Source of the DNA: Bacteroidales bacterium
Lineage (GTDB): Bacteria; Bacteroidota; Bacteroidia; Bacteroidales; VadinHA17
Direction: 5' to 3'
Assembly: GCA_027451265.1 (NCBI GenBank)
Contig: DAIDJT010000176.1
Coordinates: 1-5,656 of the forward strand
Length of the DNA stretch: 5,656 nucleotides
Made by a program: the position numbers and the translations under genes. Of the stretch, positions 1-5,373 are shown one piece after another. A model generated the notes under the pieces. The model saw only the letters and a program-made list of their open reading frames with translations. It was not told the origin of the DNA and searched no databases. Each line of letters starts with the position of its first letter. The stretch's first letter is position 1.

Positions 1-273
1 CCATATCGCCACTGTAAGCGACCCGGTCAGAACTACGTTGAATACAGATGAATAGAGCTCGTTGTCATCGCGCAGCATATACCTCACGGGAAACCATACC
101 GCCAGGCCCAGCAGTCCGAATAACAACATTGAGAAGGTACCGTCGGCGATTGCCGCATCGGTTTTTCCTCCATAGGCAAAATGAATGAGAAGTGACTGGC
201 CTGCTCCCAGAATCAGCCAGGCCAGCCACCATACAATCAGCCTCGTCCTGTTCTCCAGTAACGGATGCTTCAT
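1..273 (-). CDS. Probable sensor histidine kinase, LytS/YehU type, N-terminal membrane part (3' end outside window)
   Basis: I translated this reading frame by hand. It starts with ATG at 273-271 (MKHPLLENRTRLIVWW) and stays open for 91 codons to the window edge, so only the N-terminus is visible. It has a short basic N-terminus and hydrophobic segments at about residues 11-31, 46-66 (ending in FPVRYM) and 77-91, with a polar loop (GGKTDAAIADG) between the first two. This layout, including the MKHP start and the aromatic-rich xVRY ending of the second helix, resembles the membrane sensor region of Bacteroidota LytS/YehU-type histidine kinases, which pair with LytTR response regulators. The kinase domain (His_kinase plus HATPase) should lie leftward of position 1 and cannot be verified here. 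The gene starts 3 bases after the stop of the LiaF-like gene, so the two are almost certainly cotranscribed. It could instead be another multi-helix membrane protein. The reading frame is solid; the family call is moderately sure. Confidence 0.65.
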   Translation of the reverse strand, partial: MKHPLLENRTRLIVWWLAWLILGAGQSLLIHFAYGGKTDAAIADGTFSMLLFGLLGLAVWFPVRYMLRDDNELYSSVFNVVLTGSLTVAIW

Positions 274-276
274 ATA

Positions 277-1017
277 TTATTTATAACTTTTGATCTCTCC
301 CCCGCCGAATATCACGGTACCTTTGATGGTGAGTGACCTCGTATTGTCCCTGATTACATCACCCCTCATCTTCCTGCTGTCAGAAAATCCCCCGAGGATG
401 GGTGTGACTTCGATCACCACGTTCCAGCTTTCCGGGACAATTATGGTTGTTCCGCCAAAGATACAGGTTATTTCAATTACGTTGTCACCGGGTGCTAGCG
501 ATGACCGGGTAAGATCGACCTCTCCGCCTCCGAATATTGAGGTAACTTTTCCGCCCTGGAAGTTTTCGGTTATGAGCTGCCGTTCGGCTCCGCTGAAGAT
601 ATTCACGTAATCAATATAGTCAGCCTTGTTGACCGTTGAAAAGTCGAGTTTCTTCACCAGCCGCTTCGAATTCACCAGGAGAACTATTCCCAACACTATA
701 AAGAGTGCGGGCCAGAAGAAGTTGAATGACCTGAAGAAATCAGTGAAGAGTTCAGGGATCAGGAAGAATCCGCCAACCGAAATCAATACAATTCCGGGGG
801 TCTTGTTGTCTGATCCGGCGAGTGTGATGACACCGATCACTATAAGCAGCATCTGCCAGCTGAAGATGATGTCATCAATAAAGTGGTCAAGGGGTTCAGG
901 CAGAACAGATGACTTCTTTACAACCAGGATAAGTCCCGCTATGATCAGCAGTATCCCTATGAGAACCCTGTTTGAAGTTTCCGGGTTTCTTGCCGGTTTT
1001 TTAAATTCGTTTTCCAT
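277..1017 (-). CDS. LiaF-like membrane protein (four-helix N-terminus, glycine-rich beta-repeat C-terminus)
   Basis: This 246-residue protein has two halves. The N-terminal half carries four hydrophobic helices at about residues 17-34, 51-67, 73-90 and 99-116, arranged as two short hairpins as in the LiaF/DUF5668 membrane domain. The C-terminal half (about 125-246) is predicted soluble and contains a repeated I-F/L-x-G-G signature: IFSGAERQ at 140, IFGGGEVD at 161, IFGGTTII at 186, ILGGFSDS at 207 and IFGGGEIK at 236. This is typical of the LiaF C-terminal domain (cell-wall-active antibiotic response family), which probably forms a short beta-solenoid. In Firmicutes, LiaF inhibits a sensor kinase that reports envelope damage; a similar partner role for the kinase 3 bases downstream is an inference. 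ATG at 1017-1015 is the first in-frame start. The gap to the upstream 111-residue gene is 25 bases, consistent with one operon. The family call is strong; the signal sensed is unknown. Confidence 0.85.
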   Translation of the reverse strand: MENEFKKPARNPETSNRVLIGILLIIAGLILVVKKSSVLPEPLDHFIDDIIFSWQMLLIVIGVITLAGSDNKTPGIVLISVGGFFLIPELFTDFFRSFNFFWPALFIVLGIVLLVNSKRLVKKLDFSTVNKADYIDYVNIFSGAERQLITENFQGGKVTSIFGGGEVDLTRSSLAPGDNVIEITCIFGGTTIIVPESWNVVIEVTPILGGFSDSRKMRGDVIRDNTRSLTIKGTVIFGGGEIKSYK

Positions 1018-1042
1018 TGCTTCAGATTATTTGATTATATTT

Positions 1043-1378
1043 TTATTTGCATTTTCCCGTAATGGGTTTTAACAAGAAAGCCACACCCGAAAGAACAAGC
1101 ACGGCCGGCCAGTAGATTTTTTTATAGACTTCCGTGAGCTGTACGGGCATTTCCGGCATGAGAAACCAGAATCCCAATGCAAAAAGTATGACTGCTGATA
1201 CAAGTTCGAGGCTTATGAGTGACCATATTCCGAAGAAGAGAAGCAAAATCTGCCATTTGAAATAGTCGGGGATATTTCCCAGCCCGAGCAGGTCCAGCTT
1301 CGCAACTATCATGATCAGTCCCAGTGATATAAGGAATTTTGCTATACTTGCGAACGGATTTCCGTGTTTTTCTTTCAT
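1043..1378 (-). CDS. Small four-helix membrane protein, LiaF/DUF5668-type membrane domain only
   Basis: This 111-residue protein is almost entirely hydrophobic, with helices at about residues 11-30, 43-57, 58-74 and 89-104. The last helix begins with YWPAVLVLSG, matching FWPALFIVLG in the fourth helix of the neighbouring 246-residue protein. The third helix (ILFALGFWFLMPEM) likewise corresponds to VLISVGGFFLIPEL in that neighbour. It therefore looks like a diverged paralogue of the membrane half of the LiaF-like protein, without the soluble repeat domain. It is the first gene of the leftward operon, starting with ATG at 1378-1376 about 20 bases from a predicted transcription start. It may assemble with the LiaF-like protein or the kinase in the membrane; that is inference. 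The C-terminus is short and basic (ITGKCK), and no catalytic motif is visible. Confidence 0.78.
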   Translation of the reverse strand: MKEKHGNPFASIAKFLISLGLIMIVAKLDLLGLGNIPDYFKWQILLLFFGIWSLISLELVSAVILFALGFWFLMPEMPVQLTEVYKKIYWPAVLVLSGVAFLLKPITGKCK

Positions 1379-1401
1379 GACGTATGCTTTGATTTACGGA
1401 A

Positions 1402-1409
1402 CAAAAATA
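1402..1409 (-). promoter_or_regulatory. Predicted Bacteroidota-type -7 promoter box for the leftward LiaF operon
   Basis: On the minus strand this reads TATTTTTG, an exact match to the Bacteroidota primary sigma factor -7 consensus TAnnTTTG. Transcription would begin near 1398, leaving a leader of about 20 bases before the ATG at 1378. No good -33 TTTG lies at the usual spacing of about 20 bases; the best nearby element is GTTG, 12 bases upstream, which is too close. The call rests on the -7 match and its position in the divergent gap. Confidence 0.5.
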
Positions 1410-1532
1410 TTAATGATGATTCAACCTGTGCCACTCATTTCCGGCGGGGAGCGGATATACATCGGTGAACAGCGAAGAAAACGGGTGGTGTTACTTTTTT
1501 GTTCATAATTTTTTTTATTGGAAGAGGATTTA

Positions 1533-1541
1533 TAATTTTGC
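1533..1541 (+). promoter_or_regulatory. Predicted Bacteroidota-type -7 promoter box for yceD-rpmF-plsX-fabH
   Basis: The sequence TAATTTTGC matches the Bacteroidota -7 consensus TAnnTTTG exactly and also has the frequent following C. Twenty bases upstream lies a T-run (1509-1516) that could supply a weak -33 element (TTTT rather than TTTG). Transcription would start around 1543-1548, so the leader before the yceD ATG at 1560 would be only about 12-17 bases. The site lies in the 181-base divergent gap (1379-1559), which holds no supportable gene. Confidence 0.6.
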
Positions 1542-1559
1542 AGACCGAAAAAATGGGAG

Positions 1560-2081
1560 ATGCCCGGATTGTATTCCATACCGATAGCGGGACTTAAGGA
1601 GGCAAGGTATACCTATGAATTCACGATAGGGAATGATTTCTTTGAATCCTTTGAGGTGTCTGAGATCAGGCGCGGGGAGTTTCGAGCGGTGGTGGTTCTG
1701 CAGAAGTGTTCAACGCATATTGAGCTTGACATAGTCATCAACGGGAAAGCCGGGGTGATCTGTGACAGGTGCCTTGAATCATTTTTCATGCCCCTTTCTT
1801 CTGCCAACAGGCTTTTTGTCAGGCAGGGAAGGGATTGGGAGGAATCTGATCCGGACATGATTACGATGCCGCTGGATGAACATGAAATAGACCTGAGTCA
1901 GTTTTTCTATGAGTACATCCACCTGGCATTGCCCATCAAGCGCATTCATCCTGATGATGCGGATGGCAACAGCACCTGCGATCCGGAAATGATCAGGAAA
2001 CTCAATGATCACCTGGTTCAGGGTGAGGGTAAAACCGATCCGCGCTGGGATGATCTTAAAAAACTGACAGGGAATAATTAA
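1560..2081 (+). CDS. yceD: YceD family (DUF177) protein, 23S rRNA/L32-associated
   Basis: This 173-residue protein belongs to the YceD/DUF177 family, whose gene sits just before rpmF in most bacteria. In plants and E. coli, members affect 23S rRNA processing or accumulation. Visible hallmarks are the central CDRCLE motif (Cys68 and Cys71), the following segment with aromatic and acidic residues, and the EIDLSQFFYEYIHLALPIKR stretch at about 109-128, equivalent to the family's DLxxxxxExxxLxLP signature. A C-terminal acidic/basic tail ends in DPRWDDLKKL, common in Bacteroidota members. ATG at 1560 is the only plausible in-frame start: an in-frame TAA lies at 1533-1535 with no other start codon between, and the next Met is residue 77. 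No Shine-Dalgarno is correctly spaced. rpmF follows after 17 bases. The exact molecular role in this phylum is not established. Confidence 0.9.
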   Translation: MPGLYSIPIAGLKEARYTYEFTIGNDFFESFEVSEIRRGEFRAVVVLQKCSTHIELDIVINGKAGVICDRCLESFFMPLSSANRLFVRQGRDWEESDPDMITMPLDEHEIDLSQFFYEYIHLALPIKRIHPDDADGNSTCDPEMIRKLNDHLVQGEGKTDPRWDDLKKLTGNN

Positions 2082-2098
2082 CTCAATTCATTACTGCG

Positions 2099-2284
2099 AT
2101 GCCAAATCCAAAACACAGACACTCCAGCACCAGGAGAGACAAGAGGAGAACACACTACAAGGCTGTGGCTCCTACAACAGCTGCATGCCCCAATTGTGGT
2201 TCAGCCCATCTCTACCACAGGGTCTGCCCCGAATGCGGGTACTACAGGGGCAAGCTTGCCATTGAAAAGAAGACGACGGCCTGA
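2099..2284 (+). CDS. rpmF: 50S ribosomal protein L32
   Basis: This 61-residue basic protein is a full-length bacterial L32, a component of the large ribosomal subunit. It begins with the family's MPNPKHRHSSTRRDKRR segment, rich in Arg, Lys and His for rRNA contact. A zinc ribbon follows, with four cysteines in two pairs: Cys30-x2-Cys33 (CPNC) and Cys43-x2-Cys46 (CPEC), the latter followed by GYYRGK. All four zinc ligands are present, so this is the zinc-binding form. It lies 17 bases after yceD and 28 bases before plsX, the classical yceD-rpmF-plsX order. The upstream region lacks a Shine-Dalgarno, as is usual in Bacteroidota. Confidence 0.97.
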   Translation: MPNPKHRHSSTRRDKRRTHYKAVAPTTAACPNCGSAHLYHRVCPECGYYRGKLAIEKKTTA

Positions 2285-2312
2285 CCGGCTTACCGTTCAA
2301 AATCAGTGAACG

Positions 2313-3257
2313 ATGAAAATAGGTCTTGATGCAATGGGAGGCGATTACGCTCCCGATGCTGTCGTGGCAGGTGCATTTGATGCACTTGGACAGCTGCCGT
2401 CAGGAGACCGGATTGTGCTTATCGGTGACAATGGCCGGATAAGGGAGAAGCTCACATCAATGGATGCCGATCCTTCTCTTTTTGATATAGTGCCAACGAC
2501 ACAGGTCATTGAGATGTCTGACCATCCGGCAAAGGCATTCTCCCAGAAGAGAGATTCATCCATTGCAGTGGGGTTCGGGATGCTTAAGAGCGGCCTTATT
2601 GACGGATTCGCAAGCGCAGGAAATACAGGCGCCATGATGGTGGGAGCCAGTTATACGGTTAACGTCATACCCGGTGTTTTCAGACCGGCCCTGGCAGCCC
2701 TGATACCAAACGTCAACGGCAAATCATCCATTATTCTCGACGTGGGAATAAACCCGGACAGCAAACCTGACGTCCTCCTCCAGTACGGAATGCTCGGTAC
2801 CGTATATGCAAAACACGTTCTGGGCATACAGAATCCCTCGGTGGGCCTGCTGAATATCGGGGTGGAGGAGGCCAAGGGATCTGCAGCAGTGAAAGCTGCA
2901 CATGAACTCCTGAATGAAAGCAATGATGTTTTCTTCAGAGGCAATATTGAAGGCCACCACCTCTTTACCGATGAGATGACTGACGTGATTGTCTGCGACG
3001 GATTTGTCGGGAACGTGGTTCTTAAAATGGCCGAAAAATTTTACGTCGTTGCAAGATCAAAAGGCATATGCGACAGCTTTTTTGACAGACTCAATTTCGA
3101 AGTGGTGGGGGGTACACCGGTTCTCGGCATAAATGAAAACGTCGTTGTCGGTCACGGAATTTCAAACCGGACGGCCATAATGAACATGGTACTCCAAACC
3201 CGCGATGTGGTGCATGCAGACCTTGCAGGAAAGATCAGGGAAGCATTCGGAGCATGA
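2313..3257 (+). CDS. plsX: Phosphate acyltransferase PlsX (acyl-ACP:phosphate acyltransferase)
   Basis: PlsX converts acyl-ACP and phosphate into acyl-phosphate, the donor used by PlsY for the first acylation of glycerol-3-phosphate in phospholipid synthesis. It is a peripheral membrane enzyme. The 314-residue product starts with the diagnostic MKIGLDAMGGDYAPD. It continues with HPAKAFSQKRDSSI (71-84), the SAGNTGA motif (101-107), FRPALAALIP (123-132), LDVGINPDSKPDVLLQYG (142-159), NIGVEEAKG (181-189), GNIEG (210-214), VCDGFVGNVVLK (227-238), GGTPVLG (266-272) and VGHGISN (279-285). Length is normal for Bacteroidota and somewhat shorter than in proteobacteria. ATG at 2313 gives the exact conserved N-terminus. 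Its stop TGA (3255-3257) overlaps the fabH start as ATGA, suggesting translational coupling. Identification is secure. Confidence 0.97.
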   Translation: MKIGLDAMGGDYAPDAVVAGAFDALGQLPSGDRIVLIGDNGRIREKLTSMDADPSLFDIVPTTQVIEMSDHPAKAFSQKRDSSIAVGFGMLKSGLIDGFASAGNTGAMMVGASYTVNVIPGVFRPALAALIPNVNGKSSIILDVGINPDSKPDVLLQYGMLGTVYAKHVLGIQNPSVGLLNIGVEEAKGSAAVKAAHELLNESNDVFFRGNIEGHHLFTDEMTDVIVCDGFVGNVVLKMAEKFYVVARSKGICDSFFDRLNFEVVGGTPVLGINENVVVGHGISNRTAIMNMVLQTRDVVHADLAGKIREAFGA

Positions 3258-4252
3258 CGAAAATAAGAGCAGCAATAACCGGCATAAACGCCTGGACGCC
3301 GGAATACAGGCTTACCAACCAGGAGCTCTCTGAAATGGTGGAGACCACCGATGAGTGGATAATGCAACGCGTCGGGATAAAGGAGAGAAGAATCCTGAAA
3401 GGAGAAGGCAAGGGTACATCTGACCTGGGCGAACCTGCCGTAAGAGGCCTCCTCGAAAAGACCGGCACACGCCCGGAGGAGATCGATCTCCTCATCTGCG
3501 CCACAGTTACTCCTGACATGATGTTCCCGGCCACAGCCAATATCATTTCTGACAAGGTGGGGATTAAGAATGCATTCAGCTTCGACGTAAATGCAGCATG
3601 CTCAGGTTTCCTGTTTGCACTCCAGACAGCAGGTGCATATGTGGAGACAGGACGGTACAAAAAGGTGATAGTGGTGGGCGCTGACAAGATGTCGTCTATT
3701 ACCGACTATACCGACCGAACCACCTGCACCCTCTTCGGTGACGCCGCCGCCGCAGTGCTGCTGGAACCCACTCATGAAGAATACGGCATCATGGACCATA
3801 TCTTCAGGACAGACGGCTCGGGGAAGAAGTATCTGCACATGAAAGCCGGCGGATCAGTACGGCCCGCATCCCATGACACCGTTGGCGGACGCGAACACTT
3901 CATCTACCAGGAGGGACAGTCAGTATTCAAGTTTGCCGTTTCAAACATGGCTGATATTGCAGCAGAAATAATGGAAAAAAACGGCCTCAGTCCTGATGAC
4001 ATCGCATGGCTGGTACCACACCAGGCAAACCTCCGGATTATTGACGCCACGGGACGCAGAATGGGACTTTCACCCGAAAAGGTGATGATCAACATACAAA
4101 AATACGGCAACACCACAGCCGCAACCATACCCCTGGTATTGTGGGAATTCGAGAAAAAACTGAAGAAGGGAGACAACCTTGTCCTTGCAGCCTTCGGCGG
4201 AGGATTCACCTGGGGAAGCATCTGGCTGAAATGGGCCTATGACCCCGCCTAA
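3254..4252 (+). CDS. fabH: 3-oxoacyl-ACP synthase III (KAS III)
   Basis: FabH condenses an acyl-CoA primer with malonyl-ACP to begin type II fatty acid synthesis in the cytosol. The 332-residue protein has the complete Cys-His-Asn triad: Cys116 in NAACSGF, His256 in VPHQANLRI, and Asn286 in KYGNTTAAT. It also has the early TTDEWIMQRVGIKERR segment (31-46), DLLICATVTPD (78-88), the FGDAAAAVLL segment (161-170), the C-terminal GGGFTWGS motif (315-322) and a normal family length. The start overlaps the plsX stop by 4 bases (ATGA), so the two lipid-synthesis enzymes are probably coupled in translation. Primer preference (acetyl versus branched-chain) cannot be read from sequence with confidence, although Bacteroidota often make branched fatty acids. 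Stop TAA at 4250-4252 is followed by a 121-base gap without a clear terminator hairpin. Confidence 0.96.
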   Translation: MTKIRAAITGINAWTPEYRLTNQELSEMVETTDEWIMQRVGIKERRILKGEGKGTSDLGEPAVRGLLEKTGTRPEEIDLLICATVTPDMMFPATANIISDKVGIKNAFSFDVNAACSGFLFALQTAGAYVETGRYKKVIVVGADKMSSITDYTDRTTCTLFGDAAAAVLLEPTHEEYGIMDHIFRTDGSGKKYLHMKAGGSVRPASHDTVGGREHFIYQEGQSVFKFAVSNMADIAAEIMEKNGLSPDDIAWLVPHQANLRIIDATGRRMGLSPEKVMINIQKYGNTTAATIPLVLWEFEKKLKKGDNLVLAAFGGGFTWGSIWLKWAYDPA

Positions 4253-4274
4253 GGAAAGATGCAGTCCATCACGG

Positions 4275-4299
4275 CATTTTTTACAGCCTCATTTTTTAC
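4275..4299. repeat. Ten-base direct repeat in the fabH-bactofilin gap
   Basis: The sequence CATTTTTTAC occurs twice, at 4275-4284 and 4290-4299, separated by five bases (AGCCT). The second copy covers the region where a -33 element for the putative bactofilin promoter would be expected. It might be a regulator binding site, a pair of T-rich pause or termination elements, or chance in AT-rich DNA. No stable hairpin precedes either T-run; only a three-base GGC/GCC pairing is present. Confidence 0.45.
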
Positions 4300-4319
4300 T
4301 CACCCGGCACAATAGTTTT

Positions 4320-4327
4320 TATATTTA
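4320..4327 (+). promoter_or_regulatory. Possible -7 promoter box upstream of the bactofilin/ATP synthase operon
   Basis: TATATTTA matches the Bacteroidota -7 consensus TAnnTTTG in all but the last of its defined positions. Transcription would begin near 4331, about 43 bases before the bactofilin ATG at 4374. The T-run at 4292-4297 lies 22 bases upstream and could act as a weak -33 element. A nearby alternative, TAGTTTTT at 4313-4320, fits about as well. The gap position and AT-richness support a promoter here, but the exact site is uncertain. Confidence 0.38.
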
Positions 4328-4373
4328 CGTGTTAAATAATTTATAGGGAAATCACGGGAATAAACAAATCACT

Positions 4374-4766
4374 ATGGCAAAAATAATGGAGACAGACAAC
4401 AGTACCGCAGTCAACCTCATAAGCCAGGGAACTGAGATCACGGGCGACATTAAATCATCAGGCGACATACGCGTCGACGGAGTCCTGAACGGCAACCTGG
4501 GCACCAAGGGGAAGGTTGTAATCGGGCCCACAGGCCGAATCAAGGGCGAAGTGGAATGCAAGAACTCCGAGGTTTCCGGCCTGATAGAAGGCAAGATAAC
4601 GGTGTCACAGCTCCTCAACCTTAAGGCCTCATCGAAGATCAACGGCACAATCGTTACGGGCAAGCTCTCCATTGAACCGGGAGCAGTCTTCACAGGCAAC
4701 TGCGCCATGAAGGAGGGAGACAATGGAGGAACAGCAGCAGCCAAATCCAAAGAAGAAGGAAAGTAA
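4374..4766 (+). CDS. Bactofilin (polymer-forming cytoskeletal protein, DUF583)
   Basis: Bactofilins self-assemble without nucleotide into filaments, usually membrane-associated, and help organise cell shape and peptidoglycan synthesis. The 130-residue protein consists mostly of the bactofilin beta-helix (about residues 18-112), visible as short repeating turns with periodic Gly: TGDIKSSGDIRVDG, LNGNLGTKGKVVIGPTG, IKGEVECKNSEVSG, IEGKITVSQLLNLKASSKING and KLSIEPGAVFTGNC. The N-terminal tail (TAVNLISQGTEI) and the Lys/Glu/Ala-rich C-terminal tail (113-130) are short and unstructured, as in the family. ATG at 4374 is the first start; a second in-frame ATG at 4386 (Met5) is possible and would shorten the tail by four residues. 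Its last 44 bases also encode the start of the AtpZ-like gene. The fold assignment is secure; the cellular role here is inferred from the family. Confidence 0.93.
   Translation: MAKIMETDNSTAVNLISQGTEITGDIKSSGDIRVDGVLNGNLGTKGKVVIGPTGRIKGEVECKNSEVSGLIEGKITVSQLLNLKASSKINGTIVTGKLSIEPGAVFTGNCAMKEGDNGGTAAAKSKEEGK
4711..4716 (+). promoter_or_regulatory. Strong Shine-Dalgarno for the AtpZ-like gene, inside the bactofilin gene
   Basis: AGGAGG, within a longer run of purines, lies 6 bases before the ATG at 4723. It is the only well-spaced, full-strength Shine-Dalgarno in the window, and it falls in codons for the bactofilin C-terminal tail. It supports the overlapping start and is notable in a phylum that seldom relies on this signal. 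Confidence 0.7.
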
Positions 4767-4968
4767 GGGAAGGGAAGGCCTCGATGCCTATTCGAGGTAC
4801 AGCACCATCGCCATACAGATGGTGGTAATCATCGTTATCACCTCCCTTGCAGGAGTAAAACTTGACCAGAAGGCCGGCACTGAACCGTTGCTGACAGTCA
4901 TCCTGTCACTTCTCGGAGTAGCCGCTGCAATGTGGCTCGTTATCAGGGAAGCCATAAGAAATAAATGA
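4723..4968 (+). CDS. atpZ: AtpZ/AtpI-type small membrane protein of the F0F1 ATP synthase operon
   Basis: This 81-residue protein has a charged, Lys/Glu/Gln-rich N-terminus (1-22) and two membrane helices at about 27-46 and 55-75. Between them is the family signature GVKLDQKAGTEPLLTVI (Gly44, Leu47-Asp48, Pro55), matching the AtpZ/putative F0F1-ATPase subunit family. Members sit at the head of atp operons; work in Bacillus and other bacteria connects AtpZ and AtpI with Mg/Ca transport or c-ring assembly, and the role in Bacteroidota is not settled. The ATG lies inside the end of the bactofilin gene (44-base overlap) behind AGGAGG. The only other in-frame Met (residue 33) lies within the first helix, so this start is well supported. 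It ends one base before the next gene, whose products are likewise membrane-embedded. Confidence 0.85.
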   Translation: MEEQQQPNPKKKESKGREGLDAYSRYSTIAIQMVVIIVITSLAGVKLDQKAGTEPLLTVILSLLGVAAAMWLVIREAIRNK

Positions 4969-4969
4969 A

Positions 4970-5362
4970 ATGTTCAATCGCGGGGCAACCAGATACTACC
5001 TCCGCCTCCTGGCACTCTCACTCGTTTCTGTCATTCTGATAATCGCCATTGACAAACTTTTACCTTCCCTTTTTGACACCGCGGCCGCTGTTTTACTTGC
5101 TGCAGGTTTCACTCTGGCAGCCTTCATTTCACTTTTAATTTTTTTTAACGGATTCTACGCTGACCGTGAAAAAAGTGTTTTTCTGACACTAATTGCGCTG
5201 GGTGTTAAGATGCTGCTCTCATTCGTGCTTGCGCTGCTGTTTCTGCTGGTCTTTAAAAATGACTCAATTGGTTCAATAATCTTGTTTTTTGTTCTATATT
5301 TGGCGTTCACTGTTTATGTAGTTCTTACATTTACGAGTGTCCTGAAAAAGAAGTCAGATTAA
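4970..5362 (+). CDS. Four-helix membrane protein, ATP synthase subunit I-like (unassigned)
   Basis: This 130-residue protein has four predicted helices at about residues 11-31, 37-59, 71-95 and 100-124, with short polar connections and a basic end (KKKSD). It lies one base after atpZ and 11 bases before the atpB start. Four helices, this size and this location match the AtpI (ATP synthase I chain) layout, in which a chaperone-like protein helps build the c-ring, but no signature strong enough to prove the family is visible. Features that may matter are an Asn/Asp/Arg cluster (NGFYADRE, 60-67) between helices 2 and 3 and a lysine (Lys80) within helix 3. The coding frame is well supported by the tight operon spacing; the function is inferred from context only. 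Base composition is more AT-rich than in the neighbours, mostly because hydrophobic codons dominate. Confidence 0.75.
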   Translation: MFNRGATRYYLRLLALSLVSVILIIAIDKLLPSLFDTAAAVLLAAGFTLAAFISLLIFFNGFYADREKSVFLTLIALGVKMLLSFVLALLFLLVFKNDSIGSIILFFVLYLAFTVYVVLTFTSVLKKKSD

Positions 5363-5373
5363 AGTAATTCAGC

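Noticed and set aside
626..1072. A 148-codon open frame on the plus strand
   Set aside because: It lies antisense to the well-supported LiaF-like gene and its product has no recognisable family or plausible operon context; it is a by-product of the real gene's codon pattern.
1311..1508. A 65-codon open frame on the plus strand crossing the divergent gap
   Set aside because: It begins antisense inside the 111-residue gene, runs through the minus-strand promoter box, and its product shows no domain or helix pattern of note.
3235..3687. A 150-codon open frame on the minus strand
   Set aside because: It is antisense to fabH, whose catalytic motifs are fully intact; the product is Ser/Pro/Arg-rich and unlike any family I know.
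4271..4300. Intrinsic terminator after fabH
   Set aside because: There are two T-runs, but only a 3-bp GGC/GCC pairing precedes or surrounds them; no hairpin stable enough to call a terminator.
4352..4750. A 132-codon open frame on the minus strand
   Set aside because: It mirrors the bactofilin gene on the opposite strand; bactofilin repeats are unmistakable on the plus strand.
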